From: Puccinellia tenuiflora
Taxonomy: Eukaryota > Streptophyta > Magnoliopsida > Poales > Poaceae
Assembly: GCA_012064385.1 (NCBI GenBank)
Contig: QRDG01000524.1
Span: forward strand, 1,080,267 to 1,144,266
Direction of reading: 5' to 3'
DNA length: 64,000 bases
Shown in pieces: positions 18,471-30,900 of this stretch. The position numbers were made by a program, and so were the translations under genes. Under the pieces are notes generated by a model that was given only the letters and a program-made list of their open reading frames with translations, was not told the origin of the DNA and did no database searches. The first letter of the stretch is position 1. The number at the start of each line of letters is the position of its first letter.

Positions 18471-21400
18471 CTGGTATGCCTTGCACCATTTGGTGGATCA
18501 CACCTTCCAACACACTAGCACACATATCCTAGGCCCACATGCAAGTTTGGGTGGGATTCCGGTGCTCCGGAGCTCATACCCCCCCCCGGAAACGACGGTC
18601 CGTGGGCCCCCGGCGGTCTACCCCCCTAGATTTCTCCGCACGAGGTTCCACCAACATACTTTTTCATAGGTTTAGGTTTGTTTAGGCATTACACAAATGG
18701 AAAACCAGGCTTGGCACCCTTTGGCACATTCTAGCCCCCGGTATACCCGCAGCGGGACAGTTCAGCCTACACGTCCAGGAATTTTCTAAGTGTTATGGCC
18801 GGAATGTGAGGAAGGTCACACCGGGGAGCCATGCCTTGCACCATTTGGTGGATCACACATTCCAACACACTAGCACACATATCCTAGGCCCACATGCAAG
18901 TTTGGGTGGGATTCCGGTGCTCCGGAGCTCATACCCCCCCGGAAACGACGGTCCGTGGGCCCCCGGCGGTCTACCCCCCTAGATTTCTCCGCGCGAGGTT
19001 CCACCAACATACTTTTTCATAGGTTTAGGTTTGTTTAGGCATTACACAAATGGAAAACCAGGCTTGGCACCCTTTGGCACATTCTAGCCCCCGGTATACC
19101 CGCAGCGGGACAGTTCAGCCTACACGTCCAGGAATTTTCTAAGTGTTATGGCCGGAATGTGAGGAAGGTCACACCGGGGAGCCATGCCTTGCACCATTTG
19201 GTGGATCACACCTTCCAACACACTAGCACACATATCCTAGGCCCACATGCAAGTTTGGGTGGGATTCCGGTGCTCCGGAGCTCATACCCCCCCGGAAACG
19301 ACGGTCCGTGGGCCCCCGGCGGTCTACCCCCCTAGATTTCTCCGCACGAGGTTCCACCAACATACTTTTTCATAGGTTTAGGTTTGTTTAGGCATTACAC
19401 AAATGGAAAACCAGGCTTGGCACCCTTTGGCACATTCTAGCCCCCGGTATACCCGCAGCGGGACACTTCAGCCCACACGTCCAGGAATCTTCTAAGTGTT
19501 ATCGGCCGAAAGTGAGGAAGGTCACACCGGGGAGCCATGCCTTGCACCATTTGGTGGATCACACCTTCCAACACACTACCACACATATCCTAGGCCCACA
19601 TGCAAGTTTGGGTGGGATTCCGGTGCTCCGGAGCTCATACCCCCCGGAAACGACGGTCCGTGGGCCCCCGGCGGTCTACCCCCCTAGATTTCTCCGCACG
19701 AGGTTCCACCAACATACTTTTTCATAGGTTTAGGTTTGTTTAGGCATTACACAAATGGAAAACCAGGCTTGGCACCCTTTGGCACATTCTAGCCCCCGGT
19801 ATACCCGCAGCGGGACACTTCAGCCCACACGTCCAGGAATCTTCTAAGTGTTATCGGCCGAAAGTGAGGAAGGTCACACCGGGGAGCCATGCCTTGCACC
19901 ATTTGGTGGATCACACCTTCCAACACACTACCACACATATCCTAGGCCCACATGCAAGTTTGGGTGGGATTCCGGTGCTCCGGAGCTCATACCCCCCCGG
20001 AAACGGTGGTCTGTGGGCCCCCGGCGGTCTACCCCCCTAGATTTCTCCGCGCGAGGTTCCACCAACATACTTTTTCGTAGGTTTAGGTTTGTTTAGGCAT
20101 TAGACAAATGGAAAACCAGGTTTGGCACCCTTTGGCACATTCTAGCCTCCGGTATACCCGCAGCGGGACACTTCAGCCCACACGTCCAGGAATTTTCTAA
20201 GTGTTATGGCCGGAATGTGAGGAAGGTCACACCGGGGAGCCATGCCTTGCACCATTTGGTGGATCACACATTCCAACACACTAGCACACATATCCTAGGC
20301 CCACATGCAAGTTTGGGTGGGATTCCGGTGCTCCGGAGCTCATACCCCCCCGGAAACGACGGTCCGTGGGCCCCCGGCGGTCTACCCCCCTAGATTTCTC
20401 CGCACGAGGTTCCACCAACATACTTTTTCATAGGTTTAGGTTTGTTTAGGCATTACACAAATGGAAAACCAGGCTTGGCACCCTTTGGCACATTCTAGCC
20501 CCCGGTATACCCGCAGCGGGACAGTTCAGCCTACACGTCCAGGAATTTTCTAAGTGTTATGGCCGGAATGTGAGGAAGGTCACACCGGGGAGCCATGCCT
20601 TGCACCATTTGGTGGATCACACATTCCAACACACTAGCACACATATCCTAGGCCCACATGCAAGTTTGGGTGGGATTCCGGTGCTCCGGAGCTCATACCC
20701 CCCCGGAAACGACGGTCCGTGGGCCCCCGGCGGTCTACCCCCCTAGATTTCTCCGCGCGAGGTTCCACCAACATACTTTTTCATAGGTTTAGGTTTGTTT
20801 AGGCATTACACAAATGGAAAACCAGGCTTGGCACCCTTTGGCACATTCTAGCCCCCGGTATACCCGCAGCGGGACAGTTCAGCCTACACGTCCAGGAATT
20901 TTCTAAGTGTTATGGCCGGAATGTGAGGAAGGTCACACCGGGGAGCCATGCCTTGCACCATTTGGTGGATCACACCTTCCAACACACTAGCACACATATC
21001 CTAGGCCCACATGCAAGTTTGGGTGGGATTCCGGTGCTCCGGAGCTCATACCCCCCCGGAAACGACGGTCCGTGGGCCCCCGGCGGTCTACCCCCCTAGA
21101 TTTCTCCGCGCGAGGTTCCACCAACATACTTTTTCATAGGTTTAGGTTTGTTTAGGCATTACACAAATGGAAAACCAGGCTTGGCACCCTTTGGCACATT
21201 CTAGCCCCCGGTATACCCGCAGCGGGACAGTTCAGCCTACACGTCCAGGAATTTTCTAAGTGTTATCGGCCGAAAGTGAGGAAGGTCACACCGGGGAGCC
21301 ATGCCTTGCACCATTTGGTGGATCACACCTTCCAACACACTAGCACACATATCCTAGGCCCACATGCAAGTTTGGGTGGGATTCCGGTGCTCCGGAGCTC

Positions 21401-22284
21401 ATACCCCCCCGGAAACGACGGTCCGTGGGCCCCCGGCGGTCTACCCCCCTAGATTTCTCCGCACGAGGTTCCACCAACATACTTTTTCATAGGTTTAGGT
21501 TTGTTTAGGCATTACACAAATGGAAAACCAGGCTTGGCACCCTTTGGCACATTCTAGCCCCCGGTATACCCGCAGCGGGACACTTCAGCCCACACGTCCA
21601 GGAATCTTCTAAGTGTTATCGGCCGAAAGTGAGGAAGGTCACACCGGGGAGCCATGCCTTGCACCATTTGGTGGATCACACCTTCCAACACACTACCACA
21701 CATATCCTAGGCCCACATGCAAGTTTGGGTGGGATTCCGGTGCTCCGGAGCTCATACCCCCCCGGAAACGACGGTCCGTGGGCCCCCGGCGGTCTACCCC
21801 CCTAGATTTCTCCGCACGAGGTTCCACCAACATACTTTTTCATAGGTTTAGGTTTGTTTAGGCATTACACAAATGGAAAACCAGGCTTGGCACCCTTTGG
21901 CACATTCTAGCCCCCGGTATACCCGCAGCGGGACAGTTCAGCCTACACGTCCAGGAATTTTCTAAGTGTTATGGCCGGAATGTGAGGAAGGTCACACCGG
22001 GGAGCCATGCCTTGCACCATTTGGTGGATCACACATTCCAACACACTAGCACACATATCCTAGGCCCACATGCAAGTTTGGGTGGGATTCCGGTGCTCCG
22101 GAGCTCATACCCCCCCGGAAACGACGGTCCGTGGGCCCCCGGCGGTCTACCCCCCTAGATTTCTCCGCACGAGGTTCCACCAACATACTTTTTCATAGGT
22201 TTAGGTTTGTTTAGGCATTACACAAATGGAAAACCAGGCTTGGCACCCTTTGGCACATTCTAGCCCCCGGTATACCCGCAGCGG
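18471..22284. repeat. 353-bp satellite-like tandem array (about 10.8 units)
   Basis: The anchor atgccttgcaccatttgg recurs at 18476, 18831, 19184, 19537, 19889, 20242, 20595, 20948, 21301, 21654 and 22007. Spacing is 352-355 bp, and the last unit is cut at 22284. Units are highly similar. Two variants alternate (ttatggccggaatgtgagg versus ttatcggccgaaagtgagg) in the order A A B B A A A B B A after the first partial unit. Each unit has the palindrome gctccggagc and the GC-rich end cccccggtatacccgcagcg. Short frames repeated in each unit are not taken as genes. Confidence 0.95.
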
Positions 22285-22440
22285 GCGAACTTGATGAAAG
22301 GCCTTTCCACAATGCATGCAACTGGAGAAAGTATGGAAATGATGATTATGAGACTATAGCAGCACAGTGGGTCTCCATTTAAATATATAAGTATTATGAG
22401 TATGATATATAAGTACATAATTAAATATTTTAAATATAAA
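22285..22440. other. Junction between satellite array and CACTA leader
   Basis: The first 95 bp are unlike either neighbour and read, on the plus strand, as ELDERPFHNACNWRKYGNDD and AAQWVSI before a stop, which is coding-like but short. AT-rich DNA follows up to the internal TTTGCCGTGCG array. No feature can be named. Confidence 0.35.
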
Positions 22441-22452
22441 AAAATTGCCTCC

Positions 22453-22560
22453 CTTTGCCGTGCGTGTGCGCACGGCAAAGGTCATTGCCGTGCGTGTGCA
22501 CACGGCAAAGGTCATTGCCGTGCGTTTGCGCACGGCAAAGCCAGCCCGCACGGCAAACGG
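22453..22560. repeat. Internal TTTGCCGTGCG palindrome array
   Basis: Three palindromic pairs (ctttgccgtgcg...cgcacggcaaag) spaced about 36 bp apart, plus a half copy. It is the same motif as at both ends of the CACTA region, placed just before the transposase leader. It may be the original 5' subterminal region displaced from the terminus by the inserted repeats. Confidence 0.85.
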
Positions 22561-23660
22561 CCGAAACCCTACCGTTTCGACCGGGAGGCATGCGCGCGCC
22601 GCACGAAACCCTACCAACACTACACACGCGCAAGGCCGGCCGCCAAATTCAAAACAAAAAAAAGAAACCCCGCACGCGCACGCGCGCCGCCGCCTGCTCT
22701 CTCCCCCCCCCCCCCCCCGCACGCGCCGCCGCCTGCTCTCTCTCCCCCCCCCCCCGCACGCGCCGCCGCCGGCTCTCTCCCTCCCTGCACGTCGGAGCTC
22801 CGCCCGCCCACCCGCCCCGCCGAGCTCCCCCAATCTCCCCCCAATCTCCTCCGCCCGCCCACCCCGCCGCCGCCGCTCCTCCCAATCTCCTCCGCCGCCG
22901 CAGCTGCCGCCCCCGCTACGCTGCCCCGCCGCCACCAGTCCCCCACCCCGCCTCTCCCTACTGCCGGCAAGCTCAGCTGCAGGGGAGCTCGGCCACCCGC
23001 GCGCAGGTATGGCCTCTTCTCTCTCTCTTTTTTTTAAATTTGCATGTTACTTAGTTTATTTAGGGTAGTTATAAAATAAATATGTATGCTAATTAGTAGT
23101 TAAATTAAATATGCATGAAAAATAGGGTAGTTTAGTATAGAAATTATTGAAACCCTAAAGTAAATCCTAAAGTTAAATTTAATATGCATGTAACTTAGTT
23201 TATTTAGGGTAGTTATAAAATAAATAGGGATTTATGCAATCATGTAAATCCTAAAGTTTTTCCCCAATTATTGAAACCCTAGATGTCAGGACGAACCCTA
23301 AAATTATTTAACGAAAATCATAATGAAATTCCCCAATCCGAAACCCTAAAATTTTAAATCCCCAAACCAGGACGAACCCTAACCCTAACCCTAAATTTTT
23401 TTTCTCGCTATGTAGGCTAATTCATTGACTAATTCATTTTCTCGCAATGCAGGTGATGCTTTTAGGTGGACACTGCGTGCGGCGTCGCGGGGGTGTTTGA
23501 CGGGAGTCCCGGATCTACTTCACCGTTTCGCTCACGCTTCTAGGGTAAAAATCTTGCGCCTATGTACCTAGGTTTTATTTTTGTGTCTAGATCACCAAGT
23601 ATGTCGCGTTACCTAGGCGTCACTTCCCGGTCGTAAGGGTTACGCGGATAAATATGCATT
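22561..23660 (+). promoter_or_regulatory. Probable promoter and leader of the CACTA transposase gene
   Basis: A GC-rich stretch with C-runs and ctctctccccc phrases (22680-22990) is followed by AT-rich DNA. Many AAACCCTA-type telobox motifs are present, and a perfect run of telomere-like ccctaaccctaaccctaaa lies near 23378-23396. Teloboxes are common in plant promoters and first introns. Both strands show long GC-driven frames here that are not genes. The transcription start is not determined. Confidence 0.4.
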
Positions 23661-23706
23661 AGTGGTCTCGCATATTATGAACCGTAACTCTTACGACATT
23701 TATCGG

Positions 23707-23930
23707 GACAGCCGGCGGATGCGTAGTTGGGTACGTTCTCCCCGCTCTACCTCGATCCGAGACAGGATTTCGGCAGCGCCTCCCCGTTGTTCTCCGGATG
23801 CACATCCCTCTCGGCTTTTTGCCGAGACGTGTATCGGGAGAACAGCGGGGAGGTGCTGCCGAAATTCTGTCTCGGGTCGGGGTAGAGCAGGGAGGACGTA
23901 CTCAATCTACGGATCCGGCGGCTGCTAGGA
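23707..23930 (+). ncRNA. Long imperfect hairpin in the transposase leader (candidate small-RNA precursor)
   Basis: The left arm (about 23707-23816) and right arm (about 23821-23930) are inverted copies over about 108 bp, with a loop of only a few T residues near 23816-23820. Paired blocks include gagacaggatttcggcagc with gctgccgaaattctgtctc, and ctccccgttgttctc with gagaacagcggggag. The arms have scattered mismatches, as in a plant miRNA or siRNA foldback. It ends about 115 bp before the TnpD start codon, so it would lie in the 5' leader or a leader intron. RNA production is inference. Confidence 0.6.
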
Positions 23931-24044
23931 GCCCACCTAGTAGAGATGTAGGTTGATGCATGCGTTAAAAAAAATTAAACTATGATGCATTTAATTCCTA
24001 TTTATATAAATGCTATGTTTGTCTGTTTTGGTGCTGAATAAAGG

Positions 24045-27000
24045 ATGGAGAATCGTGACTGGATGTACGATGGCAGAATCAGTCCGTGGAACTATACCGA
24101 TGAATGGCTAGAAAAGACAGAGCAGTTCGTGAACAGTGCGTTTGACATCCGTAGCAAACCCAGAACAGTTTTCTGCCCTTGTAGTAAGTGCGATAATGAA
24201 AAGCCACAGAACAAGGAAACTCTGAGTAGTCACCTGCTCAAGTTTGGGTTCACACCATCCTACAAGATTTGGACTTTCCATGGAGAAAAGGCCAAAAAAC
24301 GTGCTAGGAAGGAGGTGCGGCAGATTCGGCAGATTCATCCTAGGAGAGAATATGATACTGGGTTTGATAGGTGCTTAGAAAACTTGGCTAATGCTAATGT
24401 GCCTGAAAGCCCTCATGTAGAGGCGGAGACATCTCAGGATGCAGAGACACGTGAGGAGCCGGAGGAAAACACAAGGCAATATTATCAGGCTTTGTTTGCT
24501 TCGCAGAAACCCCTACACGAAAATACAGATGTTACCCAACTAGATGCTATAGCTCGCCTTATGGCCTTCAAGTGCCGCAGGAACTTGTGCAGAGATGGGT
24601 TTGATGAGCTTCTGGTCGTCATTGGCAGCATTCTGCCGAAAGGGCACCTCTTGCCGCAAAACTTTTACTATTCGACCAAATTGCTCAGTGACCTTAAGAT
24701 GTCATCTCAGCAGATACATGCTTGTCCAAAGGGATGCATGCTATTCAGAGGGGAGCATGCTGACACAAAATATTGCATCAAATGCAAATCCTCTAGGTAC
24801 TTTGAGGTTGACACCAATGGTGATGGTCAGAAGAGGCAGACCACGATTGCCAAGAATATCCTCCGGTATCTTCCAGTCCTGCCGAGGATCCAGCGGCTCT
24901 TCATGACCGAGGATACTGCCCAGCAGATGAGGTGGGCCGTAGAAGGAAACAGATACACTGACAAGATGATACATCCGTCGGATGGTAGTGCATGGAAGAA
25001 CTTTGTCAAGAAGTATCCACTGAAAGCCGGTGACTCGAGGAGCGTAGCAGTTGCGATATCAACCGATGGGTTCAATCCATATGGTATGTCGGCTGCAGTA
25101 TACAGTTGTTGGCCAGTGTTTGTAATTCCCCTGAACCTCCCCCCTGGCGTCTGCATGAGATCAGAAAACATGTTTGTGTCGATGATAATCCCAGGGCCGA
25201 AATACCCGGGTAAGAACATGAATGTGTACCTGGAACCGCTGGTGGATGATTTGCTTCGTGGCTGGGAAGGTCGTGGGATCCGAACATATGATGCATCAAA
25301 GAAGGAGTACTTCGATATGTATGTCTGGTACCACACCTCACTGCATGACCTGCCAGCACGTGCCTTGTTCTGCGGGTGGTGTACACATGGGAAGTGGCCT
25401 TGCCCAGTGTGCAGGCAGGCTGTGCTTTTCTTCTGGCTGGACAAGGGAGGCAAGTATTCCTGCTTTGATGAAGCTCGACAGTTCCTAGAGCAGAATCATC
25501 AGTACAGGAGTGATGTAAAGAGTTTCAAAAAAGGCCGTGTTGTCCATGACCCGAGGCCAATTCCGAAGACCGGAAAGGAAATCAAGGCCGAGTTAGAAGC
25601 TCTCCAGCCTAAGCCCGATGGAAATGGTTTCTTGGGATATGGGGAGACACACCAATGGACCCACAAGCCGTGCTTATGGAAGCTCCCTTACTTTGAGGAT
25701 CTCGAGCTCCCGCATAACATTGATACAATGCACACCGAGAAGAATATCAGTGATGCATGTTGGAGCACCATCATGGACACTGAGAAGACGAAGGATAACA
25801 TAAAGTCTCGACTTGATCAAGAAAAATTGTGTGATAGACCAAAGTTGAACATGCAGCCACCTCATGGCGCCAAAAAAACGTGGACTAAGCGACAAGCTCC
25901 GTTCTCCCTCACAAAGGCCCAAAAAAGGGAGGTCTTCCATTGGATGAAGCATTGTTTGTTTTTCCCTGATGGGTTCGCAGCCAACTGGATGAGGGGTGTG
26001 AACATGGAAACGTTGCGAGTACAAGGACTCAAGAGTCATGACTACCACGTATGGCTTGAGCGGATAATGCCGGTGATGATTCGAGGCTATGTCCCTGAGC
26101 AGATTTGGCGAGTGCTGTCGAGGTTGAGCTTTTTCTTCCGCCAGATTTGTGCTAAGGAGTTAGACACTAAAGTGATTGAGAAGCTAGATAAAGATGCACC
26201 CAAGTTGCTTTGCGATCTTGAGAGGATCTTTCCTCCAGGGTTCTTTAATCCGATGCAACATATGATCTTGCACCTCGCGGACGAGTGTTTGAAGGGGGGG
26301 CCGAATTGGGGTCGTTGGCAGTATCCGCCCGAGAGAGAAACACAAAGGCTTCGTAAAATGACAGGCAATAAATGCAAGATCGAAGCATCCATAGCCGAGG
26401 CAGTCCTTAACGTGGAGGTGGCGAACTTCACCACTAAGCACTATGATCCGAACATTCCCACAAAGCACAACCCGGTCCTCCGATACAATGCCCCCAACAC
26501 TGAAGATGTACCCAAGCTCAGCATCTTCATAGGGCTTGGTGGCAAGTCAAGTGGTCTGAAGACGTACAAGACGAATATACATGAGCGGACCTTGATCCAC
26601 TCGTATGTCTTGAACACCATGGTGGAAGTGAAGCCATACATCCAGTAAGTGCTAACCATTTAGTTATTCGCAAACATTCACTCGTATGTTCGTGGCTAAC
26701 TCTTCCTCTTTTCATTGGTATAGAACATTCACGGCTAAATATTGGAAGTACCAAAGGGAGCCTACCCCGGAAGAATCCAAACATATTTTCGAAAAGGGCG
26801 GCGGTCTCGGTTTCAGTAGCTGGTTCTGTGGTTTGGTACTATTCTATCCAAATTTGCTTGCACTGCCGACATTTATCGGTTATTTCTCGTCCTAAGCTTC
26901 TCGTGCTAAACTTGTAGGCAAGAACTGACAAAGAGATGAAGCCCGAGCTAAGAAAAATTGCTAGGGGCTTTAACCATTCCGTCGACACGTTCAATTCTTA

Positions 27001-27721
27001 TGACGTGAACGGGTATCGCTTCCAGACCCATGAATACACAACAAGCCGTCCCAACGCGAAGACAATAAATAGCGGGTTGGTGTGTCAAGGTGATGATGGA
27101 CTCCATTACTATGGAAGAGTCGAGGGTATATACGAGCTGAATTACGGGTTTGATAAAGGGCTAAATCCCGTCGTATTCAAATGCCATTGGTTCGACCCAC
27201 GTCGGGTGAGACGGGATCCTGAAATTGGATTGGTCGAAGTTGAAAGAAGCTCTGTTTATAAGGGAGAGGATGTGTACATTTTGGCTACCCAGGCCTTCCA
27301 AGTATTCTATCTCCCGTACCCGTGCAAAAACCCGGCAAAACGTCTACAGGGATGGGATGTTGTGATGACGGTACCTTCACGCATTAGGCCGCCCCTGCCA
27401 AACAAGGACGATTACCGCCGCGTAGACCCCTCAACACAGAATGTCGAGTTTTATCAGGATGAAGGGCTCCCCGGTCATTTCACCATCGACTTGCCGGCCT
27501 TTGATGACATGGTCGTAGAGGTTGAACAAGAAGAAGATGAGGGCATAGAGGAAGATGTTTGTGACAAGGAAGACCTGAGTTTGCTCGAGGCGTTCAAAGC
27601 AGGCGTTGACCTCAATCCTGGACAACCTCCAGTTGGTTTCATTGATGATTATTGGTTCGTCGAGCCTGATGGCGATGACGAAAAATGTGATCCAATTACC
27701 GATGTCGACACAGGCTACTGA
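24045..27721 (+). CDS. CACTA transposase, TnpD-like (1171 aa)
   Basis: Three exons: 24045-26644, 26724-26835 and 26918-27721, with GT-AG introns and matching phases; no stop interrupts the joined frame. N-terminal transposase-associated zinc region (WMYDGRISPWNYTDEWLEK, then CPCSKCDN and SSHLLKFGF, residues 4-80). The Tnp2/Transposase_21 core is at about residues 330-480 (ISTDGFNPYG, NMFVSMIIPGPKYPGKN, CPVCRQA). A DUF4218-like region is near residues 640-760 (LKSHDYHVWLERIMPVMIRG), and a C-terminal DUF4216-like region (YYGRVEGIYELNYG, VFKCHWFD) precedes an acidic tail. The protein cleaves and rejoins element ends in the nucleus. It lies between the leader hairpin and the TnpA-like gene, as in En/Spm elements. 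Full length and good splice sites suggest it may be functional; catalytic residues were not verified. Confidence 0.88.
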
Positions 27722-27995
27722 TTGTAATAACTCTATGTAGTAGATGATTATGTAGTAATAACTCTATGTAATAGTGATAGTCGAGCTGGTGTATCTGTAA
27801 GAACTCTGTGCTATGTTTGTGAGAACTCTTTGCTATTTTAATTATTGTTGCTTTTACTAACGTTCATCTATTTGCATTATTGTTGCTTTCACAAATATTC
27901 ATGTATTTATATCTTTGTTGCTTTACAAATATTCATCTTTTGACATTGCGTACTAATAAACCACTCTTTTCATTGTGTTTGCAGGTGATACAAAC

Positions 27996-30900
27996 ATGCC
28001 AAGAGGAGTAGGCAAGGCCGTTCGGAAAAAGGTCAAGAACTTGACTGAGCTTGTGACCAAGCCGAGTGGTTCCCGTAGGAAGAATGCGACGCGGGAAGAA
28101 ACTCCTCCCGCTGCTTCTCCTAGCCCCCCTCGTCGAGCACGTAGGAAGAATGCGACGCGGGAACCTCCTCGTAGCCCTTCTCCTAGCCCTCCCCTAGCTG
28201 AGGATGATGTGGACGACACAGATCTCGGAGGTGGGGAGGCCTCCCAGCACTCGAGTGGGGAGGAGGCGGATCTCGGAGGTGGGGAGGCCTCCCAGCACTC
28301 GGGTGGGGAGGACGTGGAGGAGGACGAGGAGGACCTCTCGGAGGAGGAGGATGAGGGGCTGGGGGGGTTACCGTTTGAACCTGACCCATCCCTAGATTGG
28401 GAACCGCCGGAGGAGGAGTACGTTGCTCCCGAGGAGAGGCTGCGGCCACGCGAGAAGGGGCCGTATCAGCGTGGGAAAACGACACTCCCCCACCGAAAGA
28501 CTTGGTCCTATAGCGACTGTGTTCTCGCGCCCGGTGGAAAGAGGTAAAATGCTGATTTTGGCATTCCATTATCGAAATTTCATCATTATCGAATTTCTTA
28601 TCACATACGTACTGATTTTGGCATTGAATTGTGCAGGTCGTTCGTGTATGGTGACCCGCTGAAGAAGCCGTCACGTGCCTACTCGAACATCATTGGAGGA
28701 CTACTTCGCAAGTATTTTCCTGGGCTTGTCAATCTCCCCACCGGTGGCCGCGACGTAGCTTGGAGTTGGAAGCACTACAGCTACGCGCCAGATCCTCACG
28801 GCAGGCACGAGAACATGCAGGAGGTGGTTGTACACCGTTTCTGGGTACGTGGCTTTTGACTTTTTAGCATTCAAACACTCGTTGGTGGACAATAGTTGCA
28901 CTAATGCCCCTTGTTTTACCTATGTGCATGGTTGCAGCAATACTTCAAGAGGGCGGAGGGTCAGGAGCGTGCGTGCGACTTCATCTTACACGAGATTTGC
29001 AAGAGGAGGGTGACTGGCATGCACTACGAGGCACGTGTTCAGTGCGTCCGCAACTGGCACGCCGACCGCAAAATCCACATGTCTAAGGAGGACGCTCGGG
29101 ATATGCTCATGGCACCGTGGCAGTACCTGCAGGTATTTGCATTTCTGTGTTATTGATTTCCTTATCGCCACGTAGTTTCTGTTGTAATAATGGGTCTATC
29201 TTGTGTATGTAGAACCCTCCTCAGTACGTCGGCACCGACCGCGCATGCTATATGGCGATGGTCATGTGGTGGACATGCCCTCAGTACCTCCAGAAGCACG
29301 AGGAGGGCAAGCGGAAGCGGGCAGAGATGCGAGGTGGATCACATATCCAAGGCAGCATCCCCCTCTCCCTTCACATGCAGGAAGAGGTGAGCAAATGGTT
29401 ACTTCGTTCTTTGAGTTCACGTTATATATTGTTAACTCCCACTTCAGTTAATTACATGTTCTCTTTTGCAGGAAAAAAAGACAGGAGTGAAGCCAAATTT
29501 ATTTGGCCTCATTAAAAAGATGAAGACCAGGAAGGCGCCGCATCCTCAGACAGGGTCCATGTGGGTCAATGAGCAAGCCGAGACCAAGTGTGAGGCGTAT
29601 GTATCGAAGTTCAAGGAGGTGCGCGGCGAGTCCTCCGACCCATACACCGAGGACTTTGACGTTGAGGCTGCGATCCTTGCGGGACAAGGCAAGAAGCATG
29701 GCCAACTCTGGATTGGTGACGGGTGCGTCGACCCAATGACCGAGCCGTCTCTACGCCAGGTCCGTAGAGGCCGTACTCGCGACCAGCCTCGGGTTGAGCC
29801 CCGGCCACGAGCTTCGGATCTAGCTGTCGAGCGGTTACGGGTATGTTCTTCTTCGGTCCTCTACGCTTCTTTACATGTTTTACATTGCAATGTTAATGAC
29901 ATCGCGGCGACACAACGTAGGCGGACATGGAAGCCAGGGAAGAGAGATACCGGCAGGAGGCGGAGCAGCGGCAGAAGCAGCTGGAGGAGCAGCTTAGAGC
30001 GAGCCAGCAGCTGCAGATGCAGTTGCAGACACAGATGCAGCAGCAACAACAGATGATGAACTGGTTTGCGAACCAGACCCTTCTGACTTCTCCACCGGGG
30101 ACGCTTCCTACTCCTCCTTTCGCCTTCCCGTGGGTGAGTGGTTAACCTAATATCTCCATCATATTTCTCTTGTCTTATTGTCTAACCCGAACATCATATG
30201 CAGATGCAACAACAGACCGGTCAGAGCCCGGTGATACCGAACATGCAGCTCATCCAGGCACCTCAGCCCGGTCAGAGCCCGGTGACACCTCAGACGACCG
30301 TCAACAATCCAAACATCATCCGGAGCCTGACGCAGTTTGCAGGTGAGTTCTCCTACACTTGTGACCAACGCACTTCTAGGTTGTAGAATGACATCGATCA
30401 CACTTGTACCAAAAATAACTTGAAAATTGCATAATTTACTCTATTGTCTCACACTTGTTGGAAATTTAGCAATCTCATTATTTTTCTTTTCACCTAGTAG
30501 AACATGGTGGACAAGGAGATGGATCCGGACAAGGAGATGGATCCGGACCATCACATAGTTAGCTACAATAAAGGTTAGTTCCTCTACATTCATCACTTGT
30601 TGGAGGATGCCATCTTATATTGCTTAGTTGGTAAAGGATGCCATCACATAGTTGAAAATTTTAGCCACTTGTTGAAATTTCAGAGTATATGAATTAGAAT
30701 GCTAATTAGAATTATAATGTCTTATATTAGTGAACAAATGGAGTATATGAAATAGAATGCAAGATTGATATCTCATGACCCTTCTTTTTGATCTTGTTGA
30801 AGATTTAGTTCCTCTACATTCTATTGTCTCACACTTGTTAGTTTGTAAAGGAGGCCATCTAGTTGAAATTTTAGCCACTTGTTGAAATTTTAGAGTATAT

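Noticed and set aside
18418..21861. Repeated short frames starting ATGCTTTC-like or ATGCCTTG in the 353-bp array
   Set aside because: The same frame recurs once per repeat unit without extension or domain; it is a by-product of tandem duplication.
17642..22284. CRISPR-like appearance of regular repeats
   Set aside because: Units are contiguous 119, 138 and 353-bp tandem repeats without unique spacers, in a plant nuclear context.
22354..23068. Long frames on both strands (193-213 codons) in the GC-rich leader
   Set aside because: Low-complexity Pro/Ala/Arg or Gly/Arg sequences caused by C-runs and GCC repeats; frames on opposite strands coincide.
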